Below, piece by piece: positions 1 through 11,197 of a DNA stretch of 64,000 nt. The stretch is from Oscillospiraceae bacterium. GTDB lineage: Bacteria; Bacillota; Clostridia; Oscillospirales; Acutalibacteraceae. Position 1 is the first letter of the stretch. The number at the start of each line of letters is the position of its first letter. The stretch is taken from NCBI GenBank assembly GCA_031271865.1, contig JAISUW010000055.1, forward strand, positions 1 to 64,000, in the 5' to 3' direction. The notes beneath the pieces are model-generated. The model made no database searches. It was not told the DNA's origin and worked only from the letters and a program-made list of their open reading frames with translations. The position numbers and the translations under genes were made by a program.

Positions 1-59
1 GTCCGCCGAAAAAAGCCCTCGCCCCTAATCATCTTTTCATACAGGCAAAAATGAACGAA

Positions 60-93
60 GCCCGAAAGTGGCTTATTTCAAGCACTTTCGGGC
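60..93 (-). terminator. Rho-independent-like hairpin downstream of the tRNA-Ser pair
   Basis: GCCCGAAAGTG / CACTTTCGGGC, 11-bp perfect arms; T-rich sequence follows on the minus strand. Confidence 0.6.
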
Positions 94-148
94 TATGTGT
101 GAACCATCTACCGACAAAAGTCCTTTTATCAATAGATGGTAGATATTA

Positions 149-240
149 TGGCGGAGAAGGGGAGACTCGAACTCCCGCGCCGGTTACCCGACCTACGCCC
201 TTAGCAGGGGCGCCTCGTCACCAACTTGAGTACTTCTCCG
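149..240 (-). tRNA. tRNA-Ser (GCT anticodon)
   Basis: Reverse complement CGGAGAAGTACTCAAG...CCTGCTAAGG...GGTTCGAGTCTCCCCTTCTCCGCCA-like; class II long variable arm, encoded CCA. Confidence 0.92.
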
Positions 241-283
241 TGTGGGACTGCCTGTATTCAGTTCTTCTCCGGCAGCCACCGGC

Positions 284-373
284 TGGCGGAGAGAGTGGGA
301 TTCGAACCCACGGTACCTTTCGGTACGACGGTTTTCAAGACCGTTCCGTTATGACCGCTTCGGTATCTCTCCG
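284..373 (-). tRNA. tRNA-Ser (TGA anticodon)
   Basis: Reverse complement CGGAGAGATACCGAAGCGG...GGTCTTGAAAACC...GGGTTCGAATCCCACTCTCTCCGCCA; class II, encoded CCA. Confidence 0.92.
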
Positions 374-478
374 AACAAGAGATATTATATCACAATCCTA
401 TGGGTTCTGTCAAGAGAAAATTCATTTTTTTCGGTGTGTTTTTTTCTTATCCGATTCTCTTATGGGACAGGACACAGG

Positions 479-3400
479 TCAGAAACCGAACAGCGTCACC
501 TGATTCGAGGCTGCCATGCCCTTGAGTGCCCCCGCTGCTTCCAAAGCATCGATGACTTGGGAGGACACTTTGGTCCGGTCTTTCAGTTCCTCTATGGAGA
601 GGTACGCGCCGCGGCCGTCCTTACGGGCTGCGGCAAGGCTCTTGGCGGCATTCTCTCCCACCCCGGAGAGCGCAGAGAACGGCAAGCGGATTTTCCCTCC
701 CTCAATCAGGTACTCTTTCACATCGGAGAGGTTTAGGTCCACCGGCAGCACTTCAATGCCCCTGGCGAGCATTTCTTGGCACACAAGCATCGCGGAGAGC
801 AAGTCCTCGTCTTTCTTGGAGAGGTCTTTGCCCTGCACCTCCAGGGCGGCAATGCGGCGGCGCACTGCTGCCTTCCCCTCCATGAGTGCAACGGTATCTA
901 AGTCGCTGCCGCGCACGGACATATAGGACGCATAGTATGCCACCGGGTGGTAAAGCTTGAACCACGCCAAACGCATGGCAGCCATGACATAGGCGGCAGC
1001 GTGCGCTTTGGGGAACATATATTCGATTTTCATGCACGAATCTAAATACCAATTACCGGCTTTCGTGCGAATCTCCTCTTTCATCTCCTCGGTGAGGAGC
1101 TTCTTGGCCTTGCCTTTTCGGACAATCTCCATGATCTTGAAGGCCTGCAGGGGTTCAACCCCATGGTGAATCAGGTAGGTCATGATGCTGTCACGCGTGC
1201 CGATGACGTCGGAGATGGTACAGACCCCCTGCGCAATTAGTTCGGCGGCGTTGCCGAGCCATACGCCCGTCCCATGGGACAGCCCGGAGATTTGCAGAAG
1301 ATCGGAGAAGTTCTTCGGCTGTGCCTTTTGGAGCATGCCGACCACAAAGGGGGTTGCCAACTCCGGCAGGGAGAGCGTTCCCAACGGGAAGCCAATCTCC
1401 TCTGCCGTCACGCCCAGAGGCTTCGGGCTTGCAAACAGCTCATAGAGTTTGCGGTCGCAGACATCCGCGTCGGCAACGTCTATGCCCGTATTCTTTTCTA
1501 AGTAGTGGTAGATGGTCGGCACATCATGCCCGAGGTTATCCAGCTTGAGAATGGTATCGTGCAGGGAGTGGAAGTCAAAGTGCGTGGTCATGCCCACATC
1601 GCCGTCGCTCTTGTCTGCCGGGAACTGGATGGGCGTGAAGTCCTCCGCCTCATAGGCGGCAGGGATGACGACCATCCCGCCCGGATGCTGCCCTGTCGTG
1701 CGCTTGACACCTGTGATGCCCTTTGCCCAGCGCTTCATTTCCGCCTGGGAGGGTTCGGGCTGCCCCGTGGTCTCCAGGTACTTCTTGACATAACCTAAGG
1801 CGTTCTTCTCTGCTATGGTGGCGATGGTGCCTGCTTTGAACACCTTATCCTTGCCGAAGATCTCCTCCGTTTGGCGGTGGGCGTACCACTGGTCCTCCCC
1901 GGCGAAGTTCAGGTCTATATCCGGGGACTTGTCGCCGTCAAAGCCCAAGAAGGTTTCAAACGGGATGTCGTGGCCGTCGCGGCGCATGGGGGTGCCGCAC
2001 TTGGGACAGTCCCGGGGCAGCAGGTCATAGCCGGAGCCTTTCGAACCATCCGTGAAGAATTCCGAGTGCTTGCAGTTCTTGCAGAGGTAGTGCGGCACCA
2101 AGGGATTCACTTCGGATATGCCCGCTGCATAGGCCGCAAAGGAGGAGCCAACGGAGCCGCGGGAGCCGACCTTGTAGCCGCGATCCTCGCTGCCCTTCAC
2201 GAGTTCTCGGGCGATGACGTACAGGACTGCGAAGCCGTTCTTGATGATGCTGTCCAGCTCTTTGTCCAGCCGCTCCTGTACATATGCGGGCAGCGGGTCG
2301 CCGTACTCCGCTTTCATCCGTCGGTAGCAAGATGTGCGGAGCTTCTCGTCCGATCCGGAGATGACCGGCGTGTACGTGCCCTCCAAGAATGGCGGCACGG
2401 ATTCCAGCGTGTCCGCAATCTTGCGCGGGTTGGTCACGACAACCTCCAGCGCTTTATCCTTGCCCAAATAGGCGAATTCTTCTATCATCTGTTCGGTTGT
2501 TTTGTAGAAGAGCGGGGCTTGGTTTGCGGCATCCGTGTAGCCTTGGCCGCCCATCAGCACTTCGCGGTACTTGGCGTCTTTCTCGTCCAAGAAATGCACG
2601 TCCCCCGTGGCGCACACCGGGATACCCAACTGATCCCCCAGTGCTGCGATGCGGCGGTTGACTTCCCGCTGTTCCTCGGCTCCGCCCAAGGGGATGCGTC
2701 CGGTATTCTTATCGGGGCGTGTGAGGTACGCCGTATTCCCCAAGGGTTGAATCTCCAGGTAGTCATAGAAAGAGGCGATCCTGCGTAGTTCCTCATCGTC
2801 GGCTTCGTCCAGAATGGCTCGGTAGAGCTCCCCGGCATCACAGGCGCTCCCCAGCACCAAGCCTTCCCGGCGCTCCAGCAGCGCAGAGCGTGGAATACGC
2901 GGTGAGTTGCCGACAAGCCACTCCACATTGGATGCCGTAATCAGTTTATACAGATTCTTCAGCCCGGTGATGTTCTTGACCAGTAGGATAATATGGTAGG
3001 GCCGCAGCCGCTTGGGGTTTGGCTTCTGGACATCCATATTGAACCACAGGAGGTCTTCACCGCACGTCGGGTAGTTCCGGCGCGCCTCTTCCATCAGGCA
3101 CAGAAGGGCAAGTGCCGTCACACGCGCATCATCGTCCGCGGAGTGGTGCGCAAAGCTGCCCAGCTTGTAGTGCCCGGTAAGGGTGTCTAACTTGTAGTTC
3201 GCCAAGTCGGGCAAGAGCTTTTGCGCCAATACCATCGTGTCTATACAGGGTGCGGTGTGTGCCGCCGTTTTCACGGCGGAGGTCGGCGTATGCCGTCTTG
3301 CCGCGGCGCGCAGGAAGCTCATGTCAAAGGCGGCATTGTGCGCACAAAGTACACAGCCCTCGGCAAATGCGAGGAAGCGCTCCAGTGCCTCCGCTTCTTT

Positions 3401-4912
3401 CGGAGCGCCGACCAACTGGATCGGCTGAATGTGCGTCAGTTCCAAGATGCGCTCGGGTATCTCGCGCTCCGGGTCTATGTACGTATTGAAGGACTCTTCA
3501 GTTTTGCCGCCGGCTATCCGCACTGCCCCGATCTGTATCATGCGGTCTTTGCTCGGGGAAAGCCCGGTGGTCTCTACATCAAAGACGCAAATGGGCGCAT
3601 CGAACGGTATGGAATCCGGCTTCTCGGTACCCAAAAGAACTGCGGGGCGCAGGTCATCCACATAGTAGCCTTCCATGCCGTAGAGTATCTTTACGCCGTA
3701 TTTCTTACCGGCTTCTCTTGCCGCCGGGAAAGACTGCACCACACCATGGTCGGTGACGGCAATCGCCGGATGCCCCCAAGCGGCTGCCCGCTTGCATAGA
3801 TCCTCTACAGAAGGCAGCGCATCCAAGCGGCTCATGTTGGTGTGGCAGTGCAGTTCTACGCGCTTCTCGGGCGCATTGTCTGTTGGCTGAATCGGCCGGA
3901 CAGTAGCTATGGATTTCGGTTTCAGGATGTAGCTCTGCGAGAACCTGTCCATCTCAAACTCACCGCGCAGGAGGACAAATACACCATCGCTCAGCGCAGA
4001 CAGCAGGGTGTCGCAGTTCTTGAGATCCTCAAAGAGCTTGCAGCTGTAGGAGGATGTGTAGTCCGTCACACAGAAGTTCATAATCTTCTTGTCACCCTTT
4101 CGGGTTTGCCGTTCCTCAAAGCCGAACACTTCCCCCCAGATTGTGGCGCTCCCATCCTGCGGGTCCAAGGTGCAAATGTCCATCGGTCGGCTTTTAATCG
4201 GCGGTCCGTATATGGTCTTGCTCCCCTCTACTGTGAAGGGTAAGCCTTTATAGAGGTCGGCATCTAAAGCGGCTGCCGGGTGGCGCGGTGCCCCTTGCGG
4301 GGCATTGGGTGCCCCTTGCGAGGCATTGGGTGTCCCTTGCGGGGCATGGTTAGCCCCTTGCGGGGCATTGGCTGCCCCTTGCGGGGCACTTCCATATACC
4401 AACGCCTCGGGTACAATATCGCCCGGCGCGGCGGACCCTACGCAGATATGCACATTCAGCTTCAGACCGAAGTGGCTTTCTATGAAAGCAGAGAGCCGCA
4501 CATCCGCTTTTTGCTGCAGGAGGACATTGACACCTGCCTCCTGCAAGAGAAGGAGGCGCAAGGTAAGGGCAAGCCCATCGATTTCGATGCCGGCGCCGCG
4601 CAGGAAGCCGTTGGCAATAGGCTCTGCGGTTTTCAGTGCACGGAGCACCCAAGGGAAGGCTTCACGGGTAAAGGCTTCGGGAGGGTAATAAAACTCCAAG
4701 TTTACTCTGCATGGGGAGAGAACTTGCTCCAGAGCGGCTTTGAAGCCATCCAAAGCGGAAGGCTCCAACCAGGTATCGGCATAGAGGTGCAGCGTCAGTT
4801 TGCGGTTCGGCAAATCCACATCCGGGCGGACACGCAAAGCAGCCGCCTCTGCCGGAGCCGCAAAGCCGGGGAGGCAGTCCGCCAAGAATTCCGCCAAGGT
4901 GTGGGTTGGCAT
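479..4912 (-). CDS. polC: DNA polymerase III subunit alpha, PolC type (OB fold, PHP, exonuclease, polymerase)
   Basis: ORF 479..5005; internal Met MPTHTLAEFL chosen as start. Exonuclease motif FDVETTGLSP inside the PHP region and PolC-like C-terminus (GIEVLPVDLNLS, GVGENAAKSL). Confidence 0.95.
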   Translation of the reverse strand: MPTHTLAEFLADCLPGFAAPAEAAALRVRPDVDLPNRKLTLHLYADTWLEPSALDGFKAALEQVLSPCRVNLEFYYPPEAFTREAFPWVLRALKTAEPIANGFLRGAGIEIDGLALTLRLLLLQEAGVNVLLQQKADVRLSAFIESHFGLKLNVHICVGSAAPGDIVPEALVYGSAPQGAANAPQGANHAPQGTPNASQGAPNAPQGAPRHPAAALDADLYKGLPFTVEGSKTIYGPPIKSRPMDICTLDPQDGSATIWGEVFGFEERQTRKGDKKIMNFCVTDYTSSYSCKLFEDLKNCDTLLSALSDGVFVLLRGEFEMDRFSQSYILKPKSIATVRPIQPTDNAPEKRVELHCHTNMSRLDALPSVEDLCKRAAAWGHPAIAVTDHGVVQSFPAAREAGKKYGVKILYGMEGYYVDDLRPAVLLGTEKPDSIPFDAPICVFDVETTGLSPSKDRMIQIGAVRIAGGKTEESFNTYIDPEREIPERILELTHIQPIQLVGAPKEAEALERFLAFAEGCVLCAHNAAFDMSFLRAAARRHTPTSAVKTAAHTAPCIDTMVLAQKLLPDLANYKLDTLTGHYKLGSFAHHSADDDARVTALALLCLMEEARRNYPTCGEDLLWFNMDVQKPNPKRLRPYHIILLVKNITGLKNLYKLITASNVEWLVGNSPRIPRSALLERREGLVLGSACDAGELYRAILDEADDEELRRIASFYDYLEIQPLGNTAYLTRPDKNTGRIPLGGAEEQREVNRRIAALGDQLGIPVCATGDVHFLDEKDAKYREVLMGGQGYTDAANQAPLFYKTTEQMIEEFAYLGKDKALEVVVTNPRKIADTLESVPPFLEGTYTPVISGSDEKLRTSCYRRMKAEYGDPLPAYVQERLDKELDSIIKNGFAVLYVIARELVKGSEDRGYKVGSRGSVGSSFAAYAAGISEVNPLVPHYLCKNCKHSEFFTDGSKGSGYDLLPRDCPKCGTPMRRDGHDIPFETFLGFDGDKSPDIDLNFAGEDQWYAHRQTEEIFGKDKVFKAGTIATIAEKNALGYVKKYLETTGQPEPSQAEMKRWAKGITGVKRTTGQHPGGMVVIPAAYEAEDFTPIQFPADKSDGDVGMTTHFDFHSLHDTILKLDNLGHDVPTIYHYLEKNTGIDVADADVCDRKLYELFASPKPLGVTAEEIGFPLGTLSLPELATPFVVGMLQKAQPKNFSDLLQISGLSHGTGVWLGNAAELIAQGVCTISDVIGTRDSIMTYLIHHGVEPLQAFKIMEIVRKGKAKKLLTEEMKEEIRTKAGNWYLDSCMKIEYMFPKAHAAAYVMAAMRLAWFKLYHPVAYYASYMSVRGSDLDTVALMEGKAAVRRRIAALEVQGKDLSKKDEDLLSAMLVCQEMLARGIEVLPVDLNLSDVKEYLIEGGKIRLPFSALSGVGENAAKSLAAARKDGRGAYLSIEELKDRTKVSSQVIDALEAAGALKGMAASNQVTLFGF
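4286..4390 (-). repeat. 21-bp coding tandem repeat (5 units) in polC, each containing GCCCC-TTGC-GGGGC
   Basis: Units begin near 4290, 4311, 4332, 4353 and 4374; encode APQGAPN-like heptapeptides. Confidence 0.9.
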
Positions 4913-4953
4913 TGACACTCCTCCTCGGTATAGGCTCTGCAATGCAAGCAGGC

Positions 4954-5505
4954 TTAGGACTTCTTGCAGTAGTCCAATGCTGCATAGCCCTCGCGCATGA
5001 ACCACTCTTCGTAGCCGTCATAGGTGTTCCAAATCTTCGTGTATGCCACAAAGCCCCAGGTATAGCCGCCGGCTTTCTTGGTGCTTGAAACGGTCAGGAC
5101 GGTGCCTTTGGGGAGGAGAACGATTTTCTTGCTCGCTGCGGAAGCCCCGGTGCGCAGCCACAGACCGCCGGCGACCGTAACTGTGTACTTCACGGGGGCA
5201 CCCTTGGGGCAGGGCGCAAGATTCACCCAGCCGCCGGAGGTCTTCCCCCAACTGCCGGAAACCTTGGAGGTCTTGCTGACATAGCCCCAGGTACTGCCGT
5301 ATGTATCGGTCTTGGTTTCGCTGACGGTGATGGCGGCACCGATGCCTATGGCTCCCAAGGATTTATAGGACTGCCCGGGACCGGAGCGCACAGCTACGCC
5401 GCTCGTAGAGGCAACGGTATAGACCTCGGACTTGGCGGAAACACCCACGCCGAAAGCGCACAGTACCAGCACAAAGGCCAACAGGAAAGAAGCGGCTCTC
5501 TTCAT
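4954..5505 (-). CDS. Secreted SH3-domain (bacterial SH3) protein
   Basis: Signal peptide MKRAASFLLAFVLVLCAFGVGVSA; two SH3b-like repeats (VRSGPGQSYKSLGAIGIG, LRTGASAASKKIVLLPKGTVL). Confidence 0.75.
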   Translation of the reverse strand: MKRAASFLLAFVLVLCAFGVGVSAKSEVYTVASTSGVAVRSGPGQSYKSLGAIGIGAAITVSETKTDTYGSTWGYVSKTSKVSGSWGKTSGGWVNLAPCPKGAPVKYTVTVAGGLWLRTGASAASKKIVLLPKGTVLTVSSTKKAGGYTWGFVAYTKIWNTYDGYEEWFMREGYAALDYCKKS

Positions 5506-5594
5506 GGAAAAAATCTCCTTAAATGAAAGGTTTGGGAGATTTACGGACTTTCTAAGCGTGATTGTTCGTTCGTTTTATAGCATAAGCGTATGTT

Positions 5595-6122
5595 TTATTG
5601 ATCGGTGAGGTCGGAGACCTTTGCCGACTCCTTGCGGAAACGCAGGCGGCAGGCATCGCTCCCATGAGCGATTGCAGACTCAAGATGGAGCAATGCGCCG
5701 AACTGTTTTGCTATCTCATGGTCGCCGCACATGGCCCAGTCGCAGAGCTTTCCGCAGGTTTCGGCATCGCAGCCTTGCTTTTGCCACGCCTCGAGGAGGG
5801 GGCAGTAGTGGAAGTCGATGTCCAGGCGGTCATCGGTACAGTCCAGTATCTCCATGTCAAAAATGAGGCGCGCAAAGTAATGGAACGTGGCTTTCTGCAA
5901 GCCTTTCAAGCTGTCGGTACCGGCTTTTTTCAGCAGGTTATTGCCGGAGAAGATGCCGTTACGGGCGATGGCAGACGGCGCAAATGCCGCAGGGTCAATG
6001 CCGGCTTTCTTCGCTTCGTCCGTCAGGAGGTAGAGCCAGAGGGCGCGGTGTTCCATCTGCTCACGCAGGGCGGTGATGAGAGGGTTTTTGCGTGTGCGGG
6101 GTTCGTTTTTAATTTCCGGCAT
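5595..6122 (-). CDS. Probable L-2-amino-thiazoline-4-carboxylic acid hydrolase family protein
   Basis: 175 aa with FHYCPLLEAWQKQGCD...LCDWAMCGD pattern recalled for this family; not searched. Confidence 0.55.
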   Translation of the reverse strand: MPEIKNEPRTRKNPLITALREQMEHRALWLYLLTDEAKKAGIDPAAFAPSAIARNGIFSGNNLLKKAGTDSLKGLQKATFHYFARLIFDMEILDCTDDRLDIDFHYCPLLEAWQKQGCDAETCGKLCDWAMCGDHEIAKQFGALLHLESAIAHGSDACRLRFRKESAKVSDLTDQ

Positions 6123-6185
6123 AAGGCACCCTTCTTTCTCGGCAAACGGAATTTGACTGCGGACTTTTTGCTGTCTGCGAACGGA

Positions 6186-7115
6186 TTAAGCTTTCCCTGC
6201 GCAGCCCAAGACGGTTTCTATCTTGTGCTCGACCATCTTCTGAATGGCGTCACGGGCAGGAGCCAAGTATTGGCGCGGGTCAAAGTGGGAGGGGTTGAGC
6301 GCCATGTACTTGCGGATGGCGGCGGTCATCGCCAAGCGCAAGTCGGAGTCGATGTTGATTTTGCAGACGGCGGACTTTGCAGCCTCGCGAAGCATCTCCT
6401 CCGGGATGCCGATAGCATCGTCCATTGCGCCGCCGTATTGGTTTATCTCCGCCACGAACTCCGGCACCACGCTCGAGGCGCCGTGCAGGACAATCGGAAA
6501 CTCCGGCAGGCGGCGGCTGACTTCCGCGAGTATGTCAAAGCGCAGCTGCGGCTTCTGCCCGGGCTTGAACTTGAACGCCCCATGGCTTGTACCGATAGCT
6601 ATCGCCAAGCTGTCAACGCCTGTGCGGCCTACGAAATCCTCCACTTGGTCCGGTTGGGTATAGCTGTGTTCGCTGACGTTGACATCGTCCTCCACGCCGG
6701 CCAGCTGCCCCAGTTCGCCCTCGACGGTTACGCCTTTGCTGTGGGCGTAGTCGACGACCTTTTTCGTAAGTTCTACATTTGTTTCATAGGGGTGGTGGGA
6801 GCCGTCAATCATCACGGACGTAAAGCCGCCGTCTATGCAGGACTTGCAGGTCTCAAAGTCCGGACCGTGATCCAAGTGCAAGGCGATCGGCAGACCGGTG
6901 GTCGCCTCCGCCGCCTCCACGAGCTTTACGAGGTAGGTGTGGTTAGCATAGGCGCGGGCACCTTTGCTGACTTGGAGGATGAGAGGGGCATTCAGCTTCT
7001 GCCCGGCTTGGACGATGCCTTGGATAATCTCCATATTGTTGACATTGAAAGCGCCGATGGCATAGCCGCCGGCATAGGCATCGGCGAACATCTTGCGTGT
7101 AGTTACGAGAGGCAT
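6186..7115 (-). CDS. fba: Class II fructose-bisphosphate aldolase
   Basis: MPLVTTRKMFADAYAGGYAIGAFNVNNME, LHLDHGPDFE, VMIDGSHHPYETN. Confidence 0.93.
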   Translation of the reverse strand: MPLVTTRKMFADAYAGGYAIGAFNVNNMEIIQGIVQAGQKLNAPLILQVSKGARAYANHTYLVKLVEAAEATTGLPIALHLDHGPDFETCKSCIDGGFTSVMIDGSHHPYETNVELTKKVVDYAHSKGVTVEGELGQLAGVEDDVNVSEHSYTQPDQVEDFVGRTGVDSLAIAIGTSHGAFKFKPGQKPQLRFDILAEVSRRLPEFPIVLHGASSVVPEFVAEINQYGGAMDDAIGIPEEMLREAAKSAVCKINIDSDLRLAMTAAIRKYMALNPSHFDPRQYLAPARDAIQKMVEHKIETVLGCAGKA

Positions 7116-7186
7116 TTCGGGTTACTCCTTCTGTGGTATAGCTTTCCGGCTGCGCATAGGGCTGCCGATGGATTTTTTACCTACCT

Positions 7187-7215
7187 ATTATATCATAACG
7201 GTGCCGGGATTGCAA
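7187..7215 (-). promoter_or_regulatory. Sigma-A-type promoter for fba
   Basis: Minus strand TTGCAA-17 bp-TATAAT. Confidence 0.65.
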
Positions 7216-7313
7216 TATATTTCTTAGGAGAGCTGTCTGTGCCGCATCCGGACAGAACATAATGACTGATTATAATGCTTATGTATTTTTTATAGCAAGG
7301 AGAGGGTGGCACT

Positions 7314-8189
7314 ATGTTTGCCTGCGTTTGTATCGGGAAGCCGGAGGGTCGCTTATCCAAGCACACGGAGCCTGTATTGACCCGCGTGAACATCCCCGGC
7401 GGCGCTCCCTTCTATCGGCTGGACACGAAGCCGCGGCGCGGCATCCTTCCCTGGAACGAGATAGAGCGCTGTGCAGGCCGCCTGCGCACCAAGCTCCTCT
7501 TGCCGGCGGACGTTTCCCTGCCGGAAAGCCATATCCTTCCGGCGGATTCCCGTCACCCCGACCCCGGGATGCGGGAATTCAAGGCGCGGCGCTTGCCGCT
7601 GATGCTTGCCGTGCGCTTGGCGGCGGAGATTTTGCGAAACTGTGCTGTGCCGCCGCAGGACTTGCGCATCACGTTCGTTGACCCGGACGGCAACTGTACA
7701 AAGGGCTTGGAACCGCTGGTGATGCTCGCCGGTTCACTGCGCGTTTATACCCATGAACCGGCCGCCTACCGCCAAACCGCCGCCTCCCTCCTGAACCGTT
7801 ATGGGGTCACGCTCCTGGTGAGTGACTCCCCGCAGTCCTTCGCAAATGCCGACTTGGTCATTTGCGACAACCTCTCCCTCCTCACCGGACGTGAGCGCGG
7901 GCTGATCTGCACTTCGGATAATACGCGTTCTCTCCCGGATTGCCGCGTTGCCCGTATCGGGCAGGTCTTCCTGCCGCCGCCCTTGGATAGCCTAATTCCG
8001 CCGGACTTTGACCCGGTTCGCTTTGCGGCGGCACTATATGAACTGTGCGGCGTAAAAGAGATGGATCGCCTCAGCTCGGCACCAACCCTCGGCGGGGAAA
8101 AGCCGCAGCCCATAGAGGTCAAGGCACTCGGCGAACTGCTCCAAAGCGTCTGTGACCACGGACTGCGGCTGGTGAAGAGCGGGCGGTGA
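7314..8189 (+). CDS. Conserved-looking hypothetical protein
   Basis: 291-aa ORF, RBS-like AAGGAGAGGG upstream; no family recognised. Confidence 0.7.
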   Translation: MFACVCIGKPEGRLSKHTEPVLTRVNIPGGAPFYRLDTKPRRGILPWNEIERCAGRLRTKLLLPADVSLPESHILPADSRHPDPGMREFKARRLPLMLAVRLAAEILRNCAVPPQDLRITFVDPDGNCTKGLEPLVMLAGSLRVYTHEPAAYRQTAASLLNRYGVTLLVSDSPQSFANADLVICDNLSLLTGRERGLICTSDNTRSLPDCRVARIGQVFLPPPLDSLIPPDFDPVRFAAALYELCGVKEMDRLSSAPTLGGEKPQPIEVKALGELLQSVCDHGLRLVKSGR

Positions 8190-8215
8190 GGCTGCAATCA
8201 CTTGATACCTATATT

Positions 8216-8248
8216 CTTGCCTCCTGCCTCATGCTTCTTGCCTCTTCC

Positions 8249-8250
<2 letters not shown>
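8216..8250. repeat. Degenerate CTTGCYT heptamer tract
   Basis: cttgcct cctgcct catgctt cttgcct cttcctc; abuts the groEL stop. Confidence 0.7.
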
Positions 8251-9952
<1,702 letters not shown>

Positions 9953-9990
9953 CTATGCGCTGCGGCGGGGAAGAAGTGCGGCCGTATGCC

Positions 9991-10296
<306 letters not shown>

Positions 10297-10365
10297 TTAA
10301 GATGATGTAATTTGGATTTGGAGAGCCTGCCTCCCCTGCTGCCCTTCCGCTTAGCGGGCGGGCTG

Positions 10366-10392
10366 TTAGCACTCTCTTAGTTTGAGTGCTAA
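10366..10392 (-). promoter_or_regulatory. CIRCE element (HrcA operator)
   Basis: Exact TTAGCACTC-N9-GAGTGCTAA. Confidence 0.97.
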
Positions 10393-10397
10393 TTCAT

Positions 10398-10426
10398 ATT
10401 TTAATACAATCCCGCCCAAATGTCAA
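10398..10426 (-). promoter_or_regulatory. groESL promoter
   Basis: Minus strand TTGACA-17 bp-TAAAAT, upstream of CIRCE. Confidence 0.8.
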
Positions 10427-10483
10427 GGGGATATTTGTTGATTTAACAGAGATTTCACATTTTCGTAAGGCGATATACAATAT

Positions 10484-10934
10484 CTTGCCTCTTGTTTCTT
10501 GCTTTGCACTTTGGTTGGGTTCTTCCCAATGGATTCATAAAAGGATGGGTGTGTTCCTCCACCCCGGGGGCCGGCCCCCGGGCCCCGCCCGGGGGCGCGT
10601 CCCGCGGCGCCCCCTGGACCCCCCGCGGCCGGGGAGTCCCCCGGACCCCCTTGCAGAATCGCCCGCTTGGATGGAAAATTTGCCTTATGTCCTGTTGGGC
10701 AAATATTCCATATGCGCTGCTTGGGTGCCTCTGTGTGGGTTGGGGGCAGGGTTTTGGTGCTCTGTATGGGCGGGACGTGGCCATGGGGACGTGCCTATAT
10801 GGACGTCTCTACGCCTTGTCTCTTGCTTCTGGCTTTGTGCATTATGACGATGATTCGGTCGTTTATTGGCTGAACAATCGTGATTATGACGAGGATTGGT
10901 GCCTCTTGCTTCTTACCTCTTGCCTCCTGTTAGG
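10484..10934 (+). repeat. GC-rich structured repeat element, copy A
   Basis: Homologous (inverted) to 20166..20690; shared blocks tttggttgggttc, GC hairpin core, ttggatggaaaatt...cttatgtcctgttggg...ttcca, gcgctgcttgggtgcctctg, ggttgggggcagggttt. Confidence 0.88.
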
Positions 10935-11053
10935 TTAACCTTTGCGGTTTTCTTTACCGTTATGCCTTGAAAGTCTATCTGACAGGGCACTCCCGCAAGT
11001 CTACCCCAACAACAGCGCATTCGCACTTCACCGTGCTGAGCCGACAGGAACAA

Positions 11054-11087
11054 GCGGATGCCGAACCGTTAAGGATTCGGCATCCGC
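11054..11087. terminator. Strong hairpin, T-rich downstream on + strand
   Basis: GCGGATGCCGAA-N10-TTCGGCATCCGC, 12-bp perfect arms. Confidence 0.7.
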
Positions 11088-11197
11088 CCTGCATATAGAA
11101 CTGTTGTTTTGTTTTTTTGTGAGAATCCGCTATGAGATCTTCATATCATGGAAGCTGCCTATGCAGCCTGCGCATCGAACGCGCCGGAATGGAGGTC

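Noticed and set aside
5598-7262. 554-aa plus-strand ORF
   Set aside because: Antisense to the hydrolase-like gene and fba; shadow ORF.
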